This document shows positions 52,701-60,805 of a stretch of 64,000 nucleotides of DNA, in pieces. The stretch is from Pseudorhodoplanes sp. (GTDB lineage: Bacteria; Pseudomonadota; Alphaproteobacteria; Rhizobiales; Xanthobacteraceae). Location of the stretch: contig JAVSMS010000001.1 of assembly GCA_032027085.1 (NCBI GenBank), forward strand, positions 4,503,730-4,567,729. The letters are read 5' to 3'. A program made the position numbers and the translations under genes. Positions within the stretch are counted from its first letter, which is position 1. Each line of letters opens with the position of its first letter. The notes under the pieces are model-generated. The model was given only the letters and a program-made list of their open reading frames with translations. It ran no database searches and was not told the DNA's origin.

Positions 52701-53858
52701 TCAGGTGCGATCATCGACAAATTTTTTACCCAAGAGCGTTTGTTTGCTCCGATCTATGAATATGGACGCGAGATATTCGATAGCAGTCTTCGAAACGGCC
52801 TCTTTTGGCTGCCGAGGAGATACTGAAGCCGACAGCGCCTTCTCGATTCCGTCGAGGATCGCATCGCAGCTCGTGCCGACGCCGATCACATTGTCTGGCC
52901 GGATGCGCCCCTTCTGCCGGTTGCCGATATCGACGGCGGGCAGGCCCGCGGCGGGCGCCTCGTAATAGGCGCTCGACGAATTTCCGATCATCAGCCGCGC
53001 GTGGTTCATGACGCTGAGGAAACGCACGGTGCCGAGGCTCGCGACATACACTGTCTGCGGTGAACCGGCTGCAAAGGCCTGAAGCGCCTTGTCGATCACG
53101 TCGGCGCCTGGGTCGGCCCCCGGCGCCGTAATGACATATTGCAATCCGAAGCGCTCGCGGGCGGCGGTCAGCGCCTGCACAAGCGCGTTCACGCCATCGG
53201 CGTCGCTGCCCCGCGTCGTCGCATGAAAGGCGACCAGCGCAGTCGGGCGGGCGAAGTCGAGGCCCAGATCGTTGCTGAGCGCCTGTCGGTCCAACAACTG
53301 CAGCCGATGGAAATTATCGAGGCCCGGCGCCCCGCAAATGCAAATCCGCCACTCCTCCTCGCCCAGCTGGCGGACGCGCCGGCCATAGACGTCATTCGCC
53401 ACAAAATGCAGATGCGAGAGCTTGGTCAGCGCGTGGCGCACGCCGTCATCGAGCGCGCCTTCGGTGACCTCACCGCCATGAAAGTGGCCCATCGGGATTG
53501 CCGCGATGGTGCAGGCGGTCGCCACCGGCAGGAGTTCCCAGCGATCGCCGAGGACCAGCACCACATCGGGCCTGCGCCGGTCGAGATACTCGGCAAATCC
53601 CGTCACGATGGTCGCAGACACCTGCGCCAGGCTTTGCGCATCTGTGCGTTCCAGCATGACCGGAATCCTGGCGCTGATCTCGTGGCCGTCGGCCTCAATC
53701 TCCGCGACGGTCGCGCCATGCCGCCCGGATAAATGCGAGCCGGTGACAACAAGGTCGAGGTCGAATCTCGCATCGGCGCCGATATCGTGTGCGATCCAGC
53801 GCAGCAGGCCATACTCGGCCCGGGTAGCGGTCACGATGCAGACCCGGATGATCGGCAT
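52701..53858 (-). CDS. legG: Hydrolysing UDP/GDP-N-acetylglucosamine 2-epimerase (NeuC/LegG-like)
   Basis: A 385-residue GT-B-fold enzyme that inverts C2 and removes the nucleotide, giving the free six-carbon sugar for LegI. 'VTATRAEYGLLRWI' is the N-terminal motif, 'VLVLGDRWELLPVATACTIAAIPMGHFHGGEVTEGALDDGVRHALTK'-type residues (GDR, HGGE, DD, R) form the active site, and 'IGNSSSAYYEAPAAGLPAVDIGNRQKGR' is the UDP-site loop. The ATG at 53858 (MPIIRVCIVT) is correct; the longer frame overlaps legC. It ends the LegC-LegG step with a 5-base gap to legC. Confidence 0.92.
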   Translation of the reverse strand: MPIIRVCIVTATRAEYGLLRWIAHDIGADARFDLDLVVTGSHLSGRHGATVAEIEADGHEISARIPVMLERTDAQSLAQVSATIVTGFAEYLDRRRPDVVLVLGDRWELLPVATACTIAAIPMGHFHGGEVTEGALDDGVRHALTKLSHLHFVANDVYGRRVRQLGEEEWRICICGAPGLDNFHRLQLLDRQALSNDLGLDFARPTALVAFHATTRGSDADGVNALVQALTAARERFGLQYVITAPGADPGADVIDKALQAFAAGSPQTVYVASLGTVRFLSVMNHARLMIGNSSSAYYEAPAAGLPAVDIGNRQKGRIRPDNVIGVGTSCDAILDGIEKALSASVSPRQPKEAVSKTAIEYLASIFIDRSKQTLLGKKFVDDRT

Positions 53859-53863
53859 TGCGG

Positions 53864-55039
53864 TCAGGCTGCTAGTCCATCGGCGAGCCGCGGGCTGCTC
53901 GGCAGGTTGATCAGCCGCGCACAGATCGATTCCGTCACCGGCAGGTCGGCGCGCGGAAAGCCGGTCTGGTAGGACAGCTGATGCATCGGCGTCCATGCCG
54001 GGCGGCTTTGCAGGCCCGCGTCGTTGAGTCGCTCCAGGATGCGATCGCGCTGCTCCTCGAGGCCCGGCCGCAGGAGAATGGCGTTGAGCCAGTAATTGCT
54101 CTGTGTCCCCGCGCGCTCGACCAGGAATGTCACGTCGCTGTTCCCACGAAAGACCTCGGCATAGGCCTGCGCCAGCCTACGCTTGCGCCCGACGAAATCC
54201 GGCAGTCGCTCAAGCTGCGCACATCCAAGCGCGGCGTTGATGTTGGGCAGGCGGAAATTGTAGCCGGGTTGGTCGTGAATGAAGGCCCAGCGATGCGGCA
54301 GCTTGGCGGTAGTGGTGACGTGACGCGCCCGCCGTGCAATCTCCTGGTCGTTGGTCAGGATGGCGCCTCCGCCGCCCGTCGTTACGATTTTGTTCCCGTT
54401 GAAGCTCAGCACGCTCATCACGCCATCACTGCCGACCGGCCGGCCGCCTGCCCGCGAGCCAAGCGCCTCGGTCGCGTCCTCGACAACCGAAAGACCATAT
54501 TCGGACGCGATCTTGCAAATCTCGGTCATCCGCGCCGGATGCCCGAAGATGTGCACGGGCACGATTGCCTTGATCCGCCGCCCCGTGTCCCTGTTCGTGG
54601 TTCGGCCATCCCTGCATACAGCGACGAGGCCGAGATGCTTCTTGAGGGCTTGCGGATCCAGGCCGAGGCTGTCCTCGTCGCAATCCACGAAATGCGGAAT
54701 TGCGCCGCAATGCTGCACGGCGTTCGACGTCGCCACGAAGGTCAGCGCCGGAACAAACACCTCGTCGCCTGGCGAGACGCCGGCGACTTCCAGTGCGACC
54801 TGCAGCGCGGCGGTCCCATTCGCGCAGGCCACCGCAAAGCCCATGTCGAGCATTGCCGCAAGGTCTCGCTCGAACCGATCAACAAAGGCGCCGCCTGACG
54901 AAACCCACCCGTCATCGATGCAGGATTTCACATAATCCCACTCACGGCCACGAAATTCAGGCTCGTGCAAGGCGGCCCGTGGCGCCGGCACAACATGCCG
55001 CACCGCCATCAAAATATCCGCTGCGAGATCGGCGCGCAC
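53864..55039 (-). CDS. legC: LegC-family aminotransferase
   Basis: A 391-residue DegT/DnrJ PLP enzyme. It aminates C4 of the 4-keto-6-deoxy sugar made by LegB. Lys217 in 'SFNGNKIVTTGGGGAI' forms the aldimine; 'ANGTAALQVALEVAGVSPGDEVFVP' and 'VVEDATEALGS' hold PLP. The N-terminal 'LHEPEFRGREWDYVKSCIDDGWVSSGG' pattern is typical of the LegC branch. It lies directly after legB (3-base gap). The three other DegT genes expected nearby are distinct in sequence: one at 21.4 kb and one at 57.9 kb are visible. Confidence 0.92.
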   Translation of the reverse strand: MRADLAADILMAVRHVVPAPRAALHEPEFRGREWDYVKSCIDDGWVSSGGAFVDRFERDLAAMLDMGFAVACANGTAALQVALEVAGVSPGDEVFVPALTFVATSNAVQHCGAIPHFVDCDEDSLGLDPQALKKHLGLVAVCRDGRTTNRDTGRRIKAIVPVHIFGHPARMTEICKIASEYGLSVVEDATEALGSRAGGRPVGSDGVMSVLSFNGNKIVTTGGGGAILTNDQEIARRARHVTTTAKLPHRWAFIHDQPGYNFRLPNINAALGCAQLERLPDFVGRKRRLAQAYAEVFRGNSDVTFLVERAGTQSNYWLNAILLRPGLEEQRDRILERLNDAGLQSRPAWTPMHQLSYQTGFPRADLPVTESICARLINLPSSPRLADGLAA

Positions 55040-55042
55040 GGG

Positions 55043-56041
55043 TCAGACGGTGTACTGGTCGCGCCGGTAGAACGCGAGATTGGCGGGGTCAGAGAACCAT
55101 TCGAACGTGCGCTCCAGCCCGCCGCGCAACCCGTCCAGGCCCTTCACCTCCGGGGTCCAGCCGAAGAACTTAAGCGCCTTGCGGTTGTCGGACAGAAGCT
55201 GCCGAACTTCGCTACGCTCAGGCCGCAACCGCTGCTCGTCCGTCCGGATTTCGACGCTTTTTCCCGAGATTCCGATCAAAAGATGCGCAAGTTCGCCGAT
55301 GCTGACATCGAATCCCGCCCCTAGATTGACGACCTCCCCTATCCCTGCCTCAGCATTAAGCGCCGCGATGATTCCGCACGCCGTTTCGGATACATAAGTC
55401 AAGTCACGGCGGGGCTCGAGATCGCCGAGATTGAGGACGCCGGATCCGCGCAGCAGCTGCGTGATGATGGTCGGGATCACTGCCCGGGTGGACTGGCGCG
55501 GCCCGAACGTATTGAAGGGACGCACAACCACGACCGGCGTTCCGAAGCTGCGGTAATAGGATAGCGCCAATTGATCGGCGGCGATCTTTGTCGCCGCATA
55601 GGGCGACTGCGCCACCAGCGGGTGCTCCTCGCTGATCGGCACGAATTGCGCGGTTCCGTAGACCTCGCTTGTCGAAATGATGATGACCCGCTGCGTGCCA
55701 AGGTCGCGCGCCGCCTGCACCACGTTCAGGGTGCCGCGAATATTGGTGTCAACGTAGCTCTCGGGCGCGACATACGAATATGGAATCGCGATTAGCGCGG
55801 CGAGATGGGCAACCTTATCGCAGCCCTTCATCGCTTCCCGCACCGACAGCGCATCTCGCACGTCGCCGGCGATGACCTCGATGGCGGCCTGTGTGGCAGG
55901 CACTGTGAAATCAAGCCATCCTCTGTGACCGAATGAATTGTACTGGACGAAGGCTCGGACATCGTGGCCGCGTTGGACCAGTTCATCTATGAGGTGAGAA
56001 CCGATAAATCCGTCCGCACCGGTTACAAGAATCTTGGACAT
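55043..56041 (-). CDS. legB: NAD-dependent 4,6-dehydratase LegB
   Basis: A 332-residue extended SDR that converts a nucleotide-linked GlcNAc to the 4-keto-6-deoxy sugar, the first committed step of legionaminic acid synthesis. 'ILVTGADGFIGSHLIDEL' (residues 4-21) binds NAD, 'IISTSEVYGTA' (121-131) and Tyr148/Lys152 in 'SPYAATKIAADQL' form the active site. 'VRAFVQYNSFGHRGWLD' is a strong LegB marker. A remnant of a second copy of its N-terminus lies at 56046-56201, just upstream. Confidence 0.93.
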   Translation of the reverse strand: MSKILVTGADGFIGSHLIDELVQRGHDVRAFVQYNSFGHRGWLDFTVPATQAAIEVIAGDVRDALSVREAMKGCDKVAHLAALIAIPYSYVAPESYVDTNIRGTLNVVQAARDLGTQRVIIISTSEVYGTAQFVPISEEHPLVAQSPYAATKIAADQLALSYYRSFGTPVVVVRPFNTFGPRQSTRAVIPTIITQLLRGSGVLNLGDLEPRRDLTYVSETACGIIAALNAEAGIGEVVNLGAGFDVSIGELAHLLIGISGKSVEIRTDEQRLRPERSEVRQLLSDNRKALKFFGWTPEVKGLDGLRGGLERTFEWFSDPANLAFYRRDQYTV

Positions 56042-56045
56042 GAAA

Positions 56046-56201
56046 TCATCTTACTCGGATAAGGAAAACTGAATGGTTTTCATCGAGCACAGTGAATGAT
56101 GCGCGCAGAGAGCGGCGCTCCCGCACCAATACCTCGACGAGATGAGAACCGATCAAGTCAACCGCGCTAGCTGCAAGAACAATCTCATCCATATTACTCA
56201 T
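56046..56201 (-). pseudogene. Remnant of a LegB-like gene start
   Basis: A 51-codon frame beginning MSNMDEIVLAASAVDLIG that aligns with the first 31 residues of LegB (MSKILVTGADGFIG onward): both run through IGSHL and a basic 'LV' stretch to 'RA'. At base level GATCGGTTCTCATCTC in the remnant matches ATCGGTTCTCACCTC in legB. The GxxGxxG cofactor loop is lost and similarity ends before a stop at 56046. It overlaps the end of the SpsF-like gene by eight bases. It looks like the head of a former or duplicated dehydratase gene, truncated by rearrangement next to the intact legB. Confidence 0.6.
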
Positions 56202-56916
56202 TTGTCGACACTGGCCCGCGTTGGAGGTCAGACGCGCGCTCGACCACGCCAAGGATGCTGTCAAGATCGAAGACAGATCCTTTCGAAGAAAGCATCTCGA
56301 ACACCCGCGACACGAAAACAAAATCCTCAGGTGTGTCGACGACCCAACGATGATGCGAAAGGTCTCGCGTGTGGACGACCGAGCGCACTGAAAACCGGTC
56401 GTCGTGATCGCGAATATAGTTCGCAACAAACTCCCGATCGAGCGGATCGGTCAGATGTGCGTCACACCAAGTCAACGCGCGAGTGGCGATCACCTCCCCG
56501 CTCAGCCCTTCGGGGAAGGTCCAGACGATCTTATTTGACACATAGTCAACATCGGGATGGGACCGGAACGTGTCAACTAGAGTTTGTAGGACCACCGGAT
56601 CGGCGAGCGGACAATCACCGTTTACCTTGAGGATCGCATCAGCTTCGGCGACGCGGGCGGCACCTAATAGTCTCGCAGCAAGGTCATCTTCTCCCGGTTC
56701 GCGGTGGATCAGAAGACCGCGATTTTTCGAATATTTAACAAGTTCGTTGTTTCTCGTATCCGCAGTGGTGGCGAGCACCAAATTATTTAAACCCGTTACT
56801 CGCTCTAGACGATCTATTAGATGTCCAACAAGCGGCTTTCCGCGAATCGGCAGCATCATCTTCCCCGGCAAACGGGTTGACCCCATCCGGGCTTGTATCA
56901 GGCCGGTTATACGCAT
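56194..56916 (-). CDS. SpsF-like cytidylyltransferase-domain protein
   Basis: A 240-residue nucleotidyltransferase-fold protein of the SpsF/PtmB-associated group. 'GLIQARMGSTRLPGKMMLPIRGKPLVGHL' is its hallmark N-terminus, with the Arg/Gly loop for the nucleotide. 'ILKVNGDCPLADPVVL' carries the metal-binding Asp region. The C-terminal half has 'DHDDRFSVRSVVHTRDLSHHRWVVDTPEDF', typical of this family. Its nucleotide and sugar are not known; it may activate a second nonulosonate or a glycerol-like unit. The ATG at 56916 (MRITGLIQ) is preferred; a start at 56946 would overlap the upstream gene. AT content looks raised relative to the backbone. Confidence 0.85.
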   Translation of the reverse strand: MRITGLIQARMGSTRLPGKMMLPIRGKPLVGHLIDRLERVTGLNNLVLATTADTRNNELVKYSKNRGLLIHREPGEDDLAARLLGAARVAEADAILKVNGDCPLADPVVLQTLVDTFRSHPDVDYVSNKIVWTFPEGLSGEVIATRALTWCDAHLTDPLDREFVANYIRDHDDRFSVRSVVHTRDLSHHRWVVDTPEDFVFVSRVFEMLSSKGSVFDLDSILGVVERASDLQRGPVSTNE

Positions 56917-56926
56917 TGTGCGCGGT

Positions 56927-57925
56927 TCATCGAAGAACGCTCTCAATCGCCTTTTCCAACCTCGCGCGGCTGTACTTCAGCGCACTACGAAGTTCAGACG
57001 CGCCAGTGGGTGCCGAACGGAGAGAAGCAATCAGACTGGCGCGGTCGGTCGCGCGAGGCACTATAGGTTTGGGGCGCCCCCACGCATTCATGTCCGGCCC
57101 TGTCGGTGCCGGCTGTACGCTGATGACATGCCGGTTAGCCAGAACGGCATCAACAAGCAGTGACGAGAACATGCCAACAACAGTACCCGCGCTGGCGATC
57201 GCTTTGTGGCCTGAATTCACTACAGTCACAAGGTCGTCCGTGACTGGCGGAGGCATTTCGTCGGCGGGGTGCGGCGCGAAAAAGATGCAGCGGACCCGAT
57301 CCGGATGCTGGCGCGCGACATCCAGAAAAAGTGCCCAAGCGTCGTATTCCGTATAGCCGAGGCTGCTGCCAAAGGTACGTCGTACTGGCTGACTGACAAA
57401 CATTACGTCCCGCGCGTCCGTTGAGGGCAAGGGTTGCACTGCTTCCCAAGCCGGGTGTCCGACCGCAAGAATCAGGTCCGCGGGGAGCCCTTCCACTTCG
57501 GCCTGCGTCATGGCGTATTCATCTATCACCAGAATCTTGTTCGGCAATTCGAGTGGCTGCCCGGCAAACAGCAGGCGGTCACGATAGCGATACCAGGTGT
57601 CGATGAAACGGATGACTGGCAATCTCCGCACCCGGGCGTAATCGCACGCCGCTCTTTCCACCGGCGCTCCACTGGCGGATGCGATAACGACATCCGGGTG
57701 CCAGCCGTCCAGCGCGTCCGCCAGCATAGTGCCGGTTTCAACGACGCCGCAGGAAAGACAGCGCAGTTGACTGACTTCGTCACGGGAGCGGCGGCCGCGC
57801 GTGGCCCCATCGAGCGACAAGCGCCAGTCGGGCGACTCCGTCGATGAAAGCCAATGCTTCCATAGGGGCAATAGATATGCGAATGAACCCTCCTGCCCGA
57901 CGGCAAAAAGTGCGCGATAACTCAT
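56927..57925 (-). CDS. Unassigned 332-residue protein with GT-B-like C-terminus
   Basis: No family was recognised. There is no signal peptide or membrane helix. The N-terminal half has a Rossmann-like 'MSYRALFAVGQEGSFAYLLPLWKHW' and 'WHPDVVIASASGAPVERAACDYARVRRLPVIRFID'. The C-terminal half has 'DVMFVSQPVRR', 'RCIFFAPHPADEMPP' and 'AGTVVGMFSSLLVDAVLANRHVISVQP', a pattern like the nucleotide-binding loops of 2-epimerases and capsule-type GT-B transferases. It lies between an aminotransferase and the SpsF-like gene with 15- and 10-base gaps. It could be a CMP-sugar transferase or a nucleotide-sugar hydrolase of the PseG kind. Confidence 0.6.
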   Translation of the reverse strand: MSYRALFAVGQEGSFAYLLPLWKHWLSSTESPDWRLSLDGATRGRRSRDEVSQLRCLSCGVVETGTMLADALDGWHPDVVIASASGAPVERAACDYARVRRLPVIRFIDTWYRYRDRLLFAGQPLELPNKILVIDEYAMTQAEVEGLPADLILAVGHPAWEAVQPLPSTDARDVMFVSQPVRRTFGSSLGYTEYDAWALFLDVARQHPDRVRCIFFAPHPADEMPPPVTDDLVTVVNSGHKAIASAGTVVGMFSSLLVDAVLANRHVISVQPAPTGPDMNAWGRPKPIVPRATDRASLIASLRSAPTGASELRSALKYSRARLEKAIESVLR

Positions 57926-57939
57926 TCTTCGGAGCGTCT

Positions 57940-59238
57940 TTAAACGAACTTGGCAGCAAGCAGCGCGTCACGATGGGCGAAAACCTTACCGACCGCTTCG
58001 ACGACACGGTCGATGTCTGCACCAGTCAGCGGCGGGTAGATTGCGTTCGTGAGCATGATTTCACGATCCTGCAGACGCTCCGTTGTCGGGCAAAGCCCTC
58101 GCTGATAACTGATGTCGGCATTGCGCGAACTTGCCGTGAAAGGGAACCCACTTTTTCCAAAGCAGATCTTGCGCTGATAAAGCGGCTCCAGATAGAGCGG
58201 CTTCACATAACCGGCGCGCCACGGAATTCCTTCCGCCTGCATAGCCTTGCAAAACAAATCGCGCGGGATGCCTGTTTGCGCTTCGTCGTAGCGCATCGCA
58301 TAGAAGTAAAAGACGTGTGAACAATGCTCGCGCACCGCGGGAGTGGTGATGCCCGGAAACTGCGATAAGCCCTGCGTCAACCGGGCAGCCAATGCGACTC
58401 GGGCCTCGTTGAGCGCATCGAGTTTTCCGAATTGGACTCCCGCCACGGCAGCTTCCATCTCGGTCATCCTGTAATTGAGACCCGCGGTGTTCACGATGTC
58501 GTCGATGCGCATCTGTTCCACTACGACTTCGCCGTGATTACGAATGAGCGCGACTTTCTGCGCTATCCGGTCGCTATCGGTGAGAACGACGCCACCTTCA
58601 CCGCACTGCATCGTTTTGTGGCGGTTGAAGCTGAATATGCCGGCGTCACCGATCGTGCCAGTCGGCCGGCCATCGCAATACGCACCTGGCGCTTGCGCAT
58701 TATCTTCGAGCAGAAACAGGCTGTGACGTTTCGCGATCACTTGGAGCTCAGCAAGTCTCGCCGGATGCCCGAACAGATTGACTGCCATAATCCCGCGTGT
58801 GCGCGGCGTGATTTCCGCCTCGACTGCCGCCGGGTCCAGGCAGAAAGTGGAATCCTCAATGTCCGCGAAGATCGGCACCGCGCCAGTGAACAGAATTACG
58901 GTCGCGCTCGCAGACATGGTATAGGGCGGCACGATCACCTCGTCGCCGGGGCCAACGCCCATGGCTGCCACCGCGCAGTGTAGCCCGGAGGTCGCGGAAT
59001 TCACCGCGATCGCATGCTTGGATCCGAACCGCTCGCGGAATGCTACTTCTAGTGCCTGAACACGCGCGCCGCCCCAGAACTGATCGTTTGGCGTTGCGAC
59101 AAAACCAGACAATTCGCCGCCGTCGAGCACTGCCATCACAGCGGCTTTCTCCTCTACGCCGATGGTGTTGTAAGGCGGGAACTGTGTAGGATTCACAGGA
59201 GTGCCACCAAGCAAAGCGAGCGTTGAGGAGTTACTCAT
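57940..59238 (-). CDS. DegT-family sugar aminotransferase
   Basis: A 432-residue PLP enzyme, longer than typical DegT proteins. Lys208 in 'FSFNRHKTMQCGEGGVV' forms the aldimine; 'SATSGLHCAVAAMGVGPGDEVIVP' and 'LLEDNAQAPG' hold the cofactor. The sequence around the lysine differs from LegC and from the GnnB-like gene, so it has a different keto-sugar substrate. The ATG at 59238 is chosen over an adjacent TTG. It precedes the unassigned protein and follows a Gfo/Idh oxidoreductase and a GNAT, forming an oxidase-aminotransferase-acetyltransferase trio suited to making an N-acylated amino sugar. Confidence 0.9.
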   Translation of the reverse strand: MSNSSTLALLGGTPVNPTQFPPYNTIGVEEKAAVMAVLDGGELSGFVATPNDQFWGGARVQALEVAFRERFGSKHAIAVNSATSGLHCAVAAMGVGPGDEVIVPPYTMSASATVILFTGAVPIFADIEDSTFCLDPAAVEAEITPRTRGIMAVNLFGHPARLAELQVIAKRHSLFLLEDNAQAPGAYCDGRPTGTIGDAGIFSFNRHKTMQCGEGGVVLTDSDRIAQKVALIRNHGEVVVEQMRIDDIVNTAGLNYRMTEMEAAVAGVQFGKLDALNEARVALAARLTQGLSQFPGITTPAVREHCSHVFYFYAMRYDEAQTGIPRDLFCKAMQAEGIPWRAGYVKPLYLEPLYQRKICFGKSGFPFTASSRNADISYQRGLCPTTERLQDREIMLTNAIYPPLTGADIDRVVEAVGKVFAHRDALLAAKFV

Positions 59239-59270
59239 CAATTTTCATCCATGCAGGGGTTTCAGCTCAT

Positions 59271-60242
59271 TCAGCTCAGCGCAATCCGTCTGCCGCCCTC
59301 ACGCGCGGAACGCAGCGCCGCTTCGAGGACGGTAAGTCCGGCGATTGCTTCAAGACCATCACAGCCAGGCAACGGCGCGCCGCAGGCGAAGTGGTAACTG
59401 ATCGCCTGATAGAATTGGTACAATCCACTAATGGCGGCATCGGCCCCCACACGCGTGCCCGGCCCGAGCTGGGTATAGCCGGGATAGAAGCGGTCCGGCA
59501 CCGGATCATAACGGCGCATTTCCACGCCGGCATTGGCGATCTCGATCCGCCGATCTTCGAAGAACAGATCGATCTCAAACTGGTCGAAGCGCAATCCGGA
59601 CATCCCAATTACATGTGCATCAAAGCCTTGCTGCATCCGCATACTGAACGTCACAACCGGGTCTTTTCCTGACACTTCCGGCGTCAAAGCCTGAACGGCT
59701 AGCGCAGGTCCGAACCATTGGAGCATAAGGTCGATGAGGTGCGACCCGTAGTTCAACAAGCCCTTTCCATACCGCAAGATAGCGCACCGCGGCGCACCCG
59801 GCAGCGATTGGCGCAACGCTTCATGGCGCAGGTCGAACCGCCGTTGAAAATTCACTCGCAGCGCTACGCCGCGACTGTCGGCTGCCGCTACAATTCTCTT
59901 GGCCTCGGCCACCGTGGACGCCAGCGGCTTCTCGACAACCAGCAGCTTTGGCCGCCGCTCCAACGCCTGCATCACAACCGGAAGCCGCACCGACGTGGGC
60001 GTGGCCAGCACGATGACCTCCGCCTCCCCGTTCTCCAACTCTTCCGCGCTGCTTAGCACGCGCGATGCAGCGTGCGGCCACCTCCTTTGGAACGCCGACC
60101 GTGCTGCCTCGTCCGGGTCGGCGACAGCCGCCAGAGTTAAATTGGAGGTTCCCAGCACGCAGCCAATATGGCTGCACGGTCGCCCACCCGAATCATGGCC
60201 GCTTGCGATGCGTCCCAGCCCGATAACAGCGACGCGGGTCAC
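59271..60242 (-). CDS. Gfo/Idh/MocA-family oxidoreductase
   Basis: A 323-residue NAD(P)-dependent protein. 'VAVIGLGRIASGHDSGGRPCSHIG' is an unusual Rossmann loop with an insertion after the glycines. 'LLVVEKPLASTVAEA' near residue 100 is the EKP motif and 'GLLNYGSHLIDLMLQWFG' the Asp/His region. The start is the GTG at 60242, overlapping the GNAT stop (GTGA). The EKP and His region are intact, so it is probably active, oxidising an amino-sugar hydroxyl before transamination by the gene at 57940. Confidence 0.83.
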   Translation of the reverse strand: MTRVAVIGLGRIASGHDSGGRPCSHIGCVLGTSNLTLAAVADPDEAARSAFQRRWPHAASRVLSSAEELENGEAEVIVLATPTSVRLPVVMQALERRPKLLVVEKPLASTVAEAKRIVAAADSRGVALRVNFQRRFDLRHEALRQSLPGAPRCAILRYGKGLLNYGSHLIDLMLQWFGPALAVQALTPEVSGKDPVVTFSMRMQQGFDAHVIGMSGLRFDQFEIDLFFEDRRIEIANAGVEMRRYDPVPDRFYPGYTQLGPGTRVGADAAISGLYQFYQAISYHFACGAPLPGCDGLEAIAGLTVLEAALRSAREGGRRIALS

Positions 60243-60805
60243 GCAGATCGTGCCTTCCTGGCGAAATACTCCTCGCGCAAGATGCTCATCATTAGCGCGT
60301 CGTAATAGCGACCGTTGCGATAGATCAACTTGCGGCGGATGCCCTCGCGGACGAATCCAGCTTTTTCATACGACCTAATGGCGCGTTCGTTCGCGGTGTT
60401 AACGCCGAGATAGATGGTTTCTAGATTGAGCTTGTCAAAGCCATAGGCGATGGTGAGCTGGGCCGCCTCACCTCCCAACCCCTTGTTCCAAGCCTCGGGT
60501 ACGCCGATAATGATTCTAAAATCAGCCCGGCGGCAGATCCACTGAATTACGTAAAGCCCGCAACAGCCGACGGGATTGCCTGTTTTCTTGTCGATGACTG
60601 CAAACGCAACCGTGTCTTGGGCCTCTGTCGAAATACGGTAAAGTTCGTCGAGATCACCCTCGCTCGCTGGCTTCCATCCGGACTCCATAAAAGCGGTGAC
60701 GTCAGGATTGTCGAGCCAGCGCTGGTAGAGCTGCATATCTTCGCGCCGAAGACCGCGCAACTTCACCCGATCACCCACCAAAAAAGCCATCTCTGCATCA
60801 TTCAT
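60239..60805 (-). CDS. GNAT-family N-acetyltransferase (RimJ/RimL-like)
   Basis: A 188-residue acetyltransferase. 'VKLRGLRREDMQLYQRWLDNPDV' is the RimL-type N-terminus. 'IIIGVPEAWNKGLGGEAAQLTIAYGFDKLNLETIYLGVNTANERAIRSYEKAGFVREG' is the acetyl-CoA site (Q/RxxGxG/A variant near 'NKGLGG'). The ATG at 60805 overlaps the amidase stop by eight bases; a start at 60835 is less likely. PseH of the pseudaminic acid route belongs to this kind of fold. LegH in other bacteria is instead a hexapeptide-repeat protein, and none is in the window, so this GNAT may supply the missing C4 acetylation. Confidence 0.85.
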   Translation of the reverse strand: MNDAEMAFLVGDRVKLRGLRREDMQLYQRWLDNPDVTAFMESGWKPASEGDLDELYRISTEAQDTVAFAVIDKKTGNPVGCCGLYVIQWICRRADFRIIIGVPEAWNKGLGGEAAQLTIAYGFDKLNLETIYLGVNTANERAIRSYEKAGFVREGIRRKLIYRNGRYYDALMMSILREEYFARKARSA

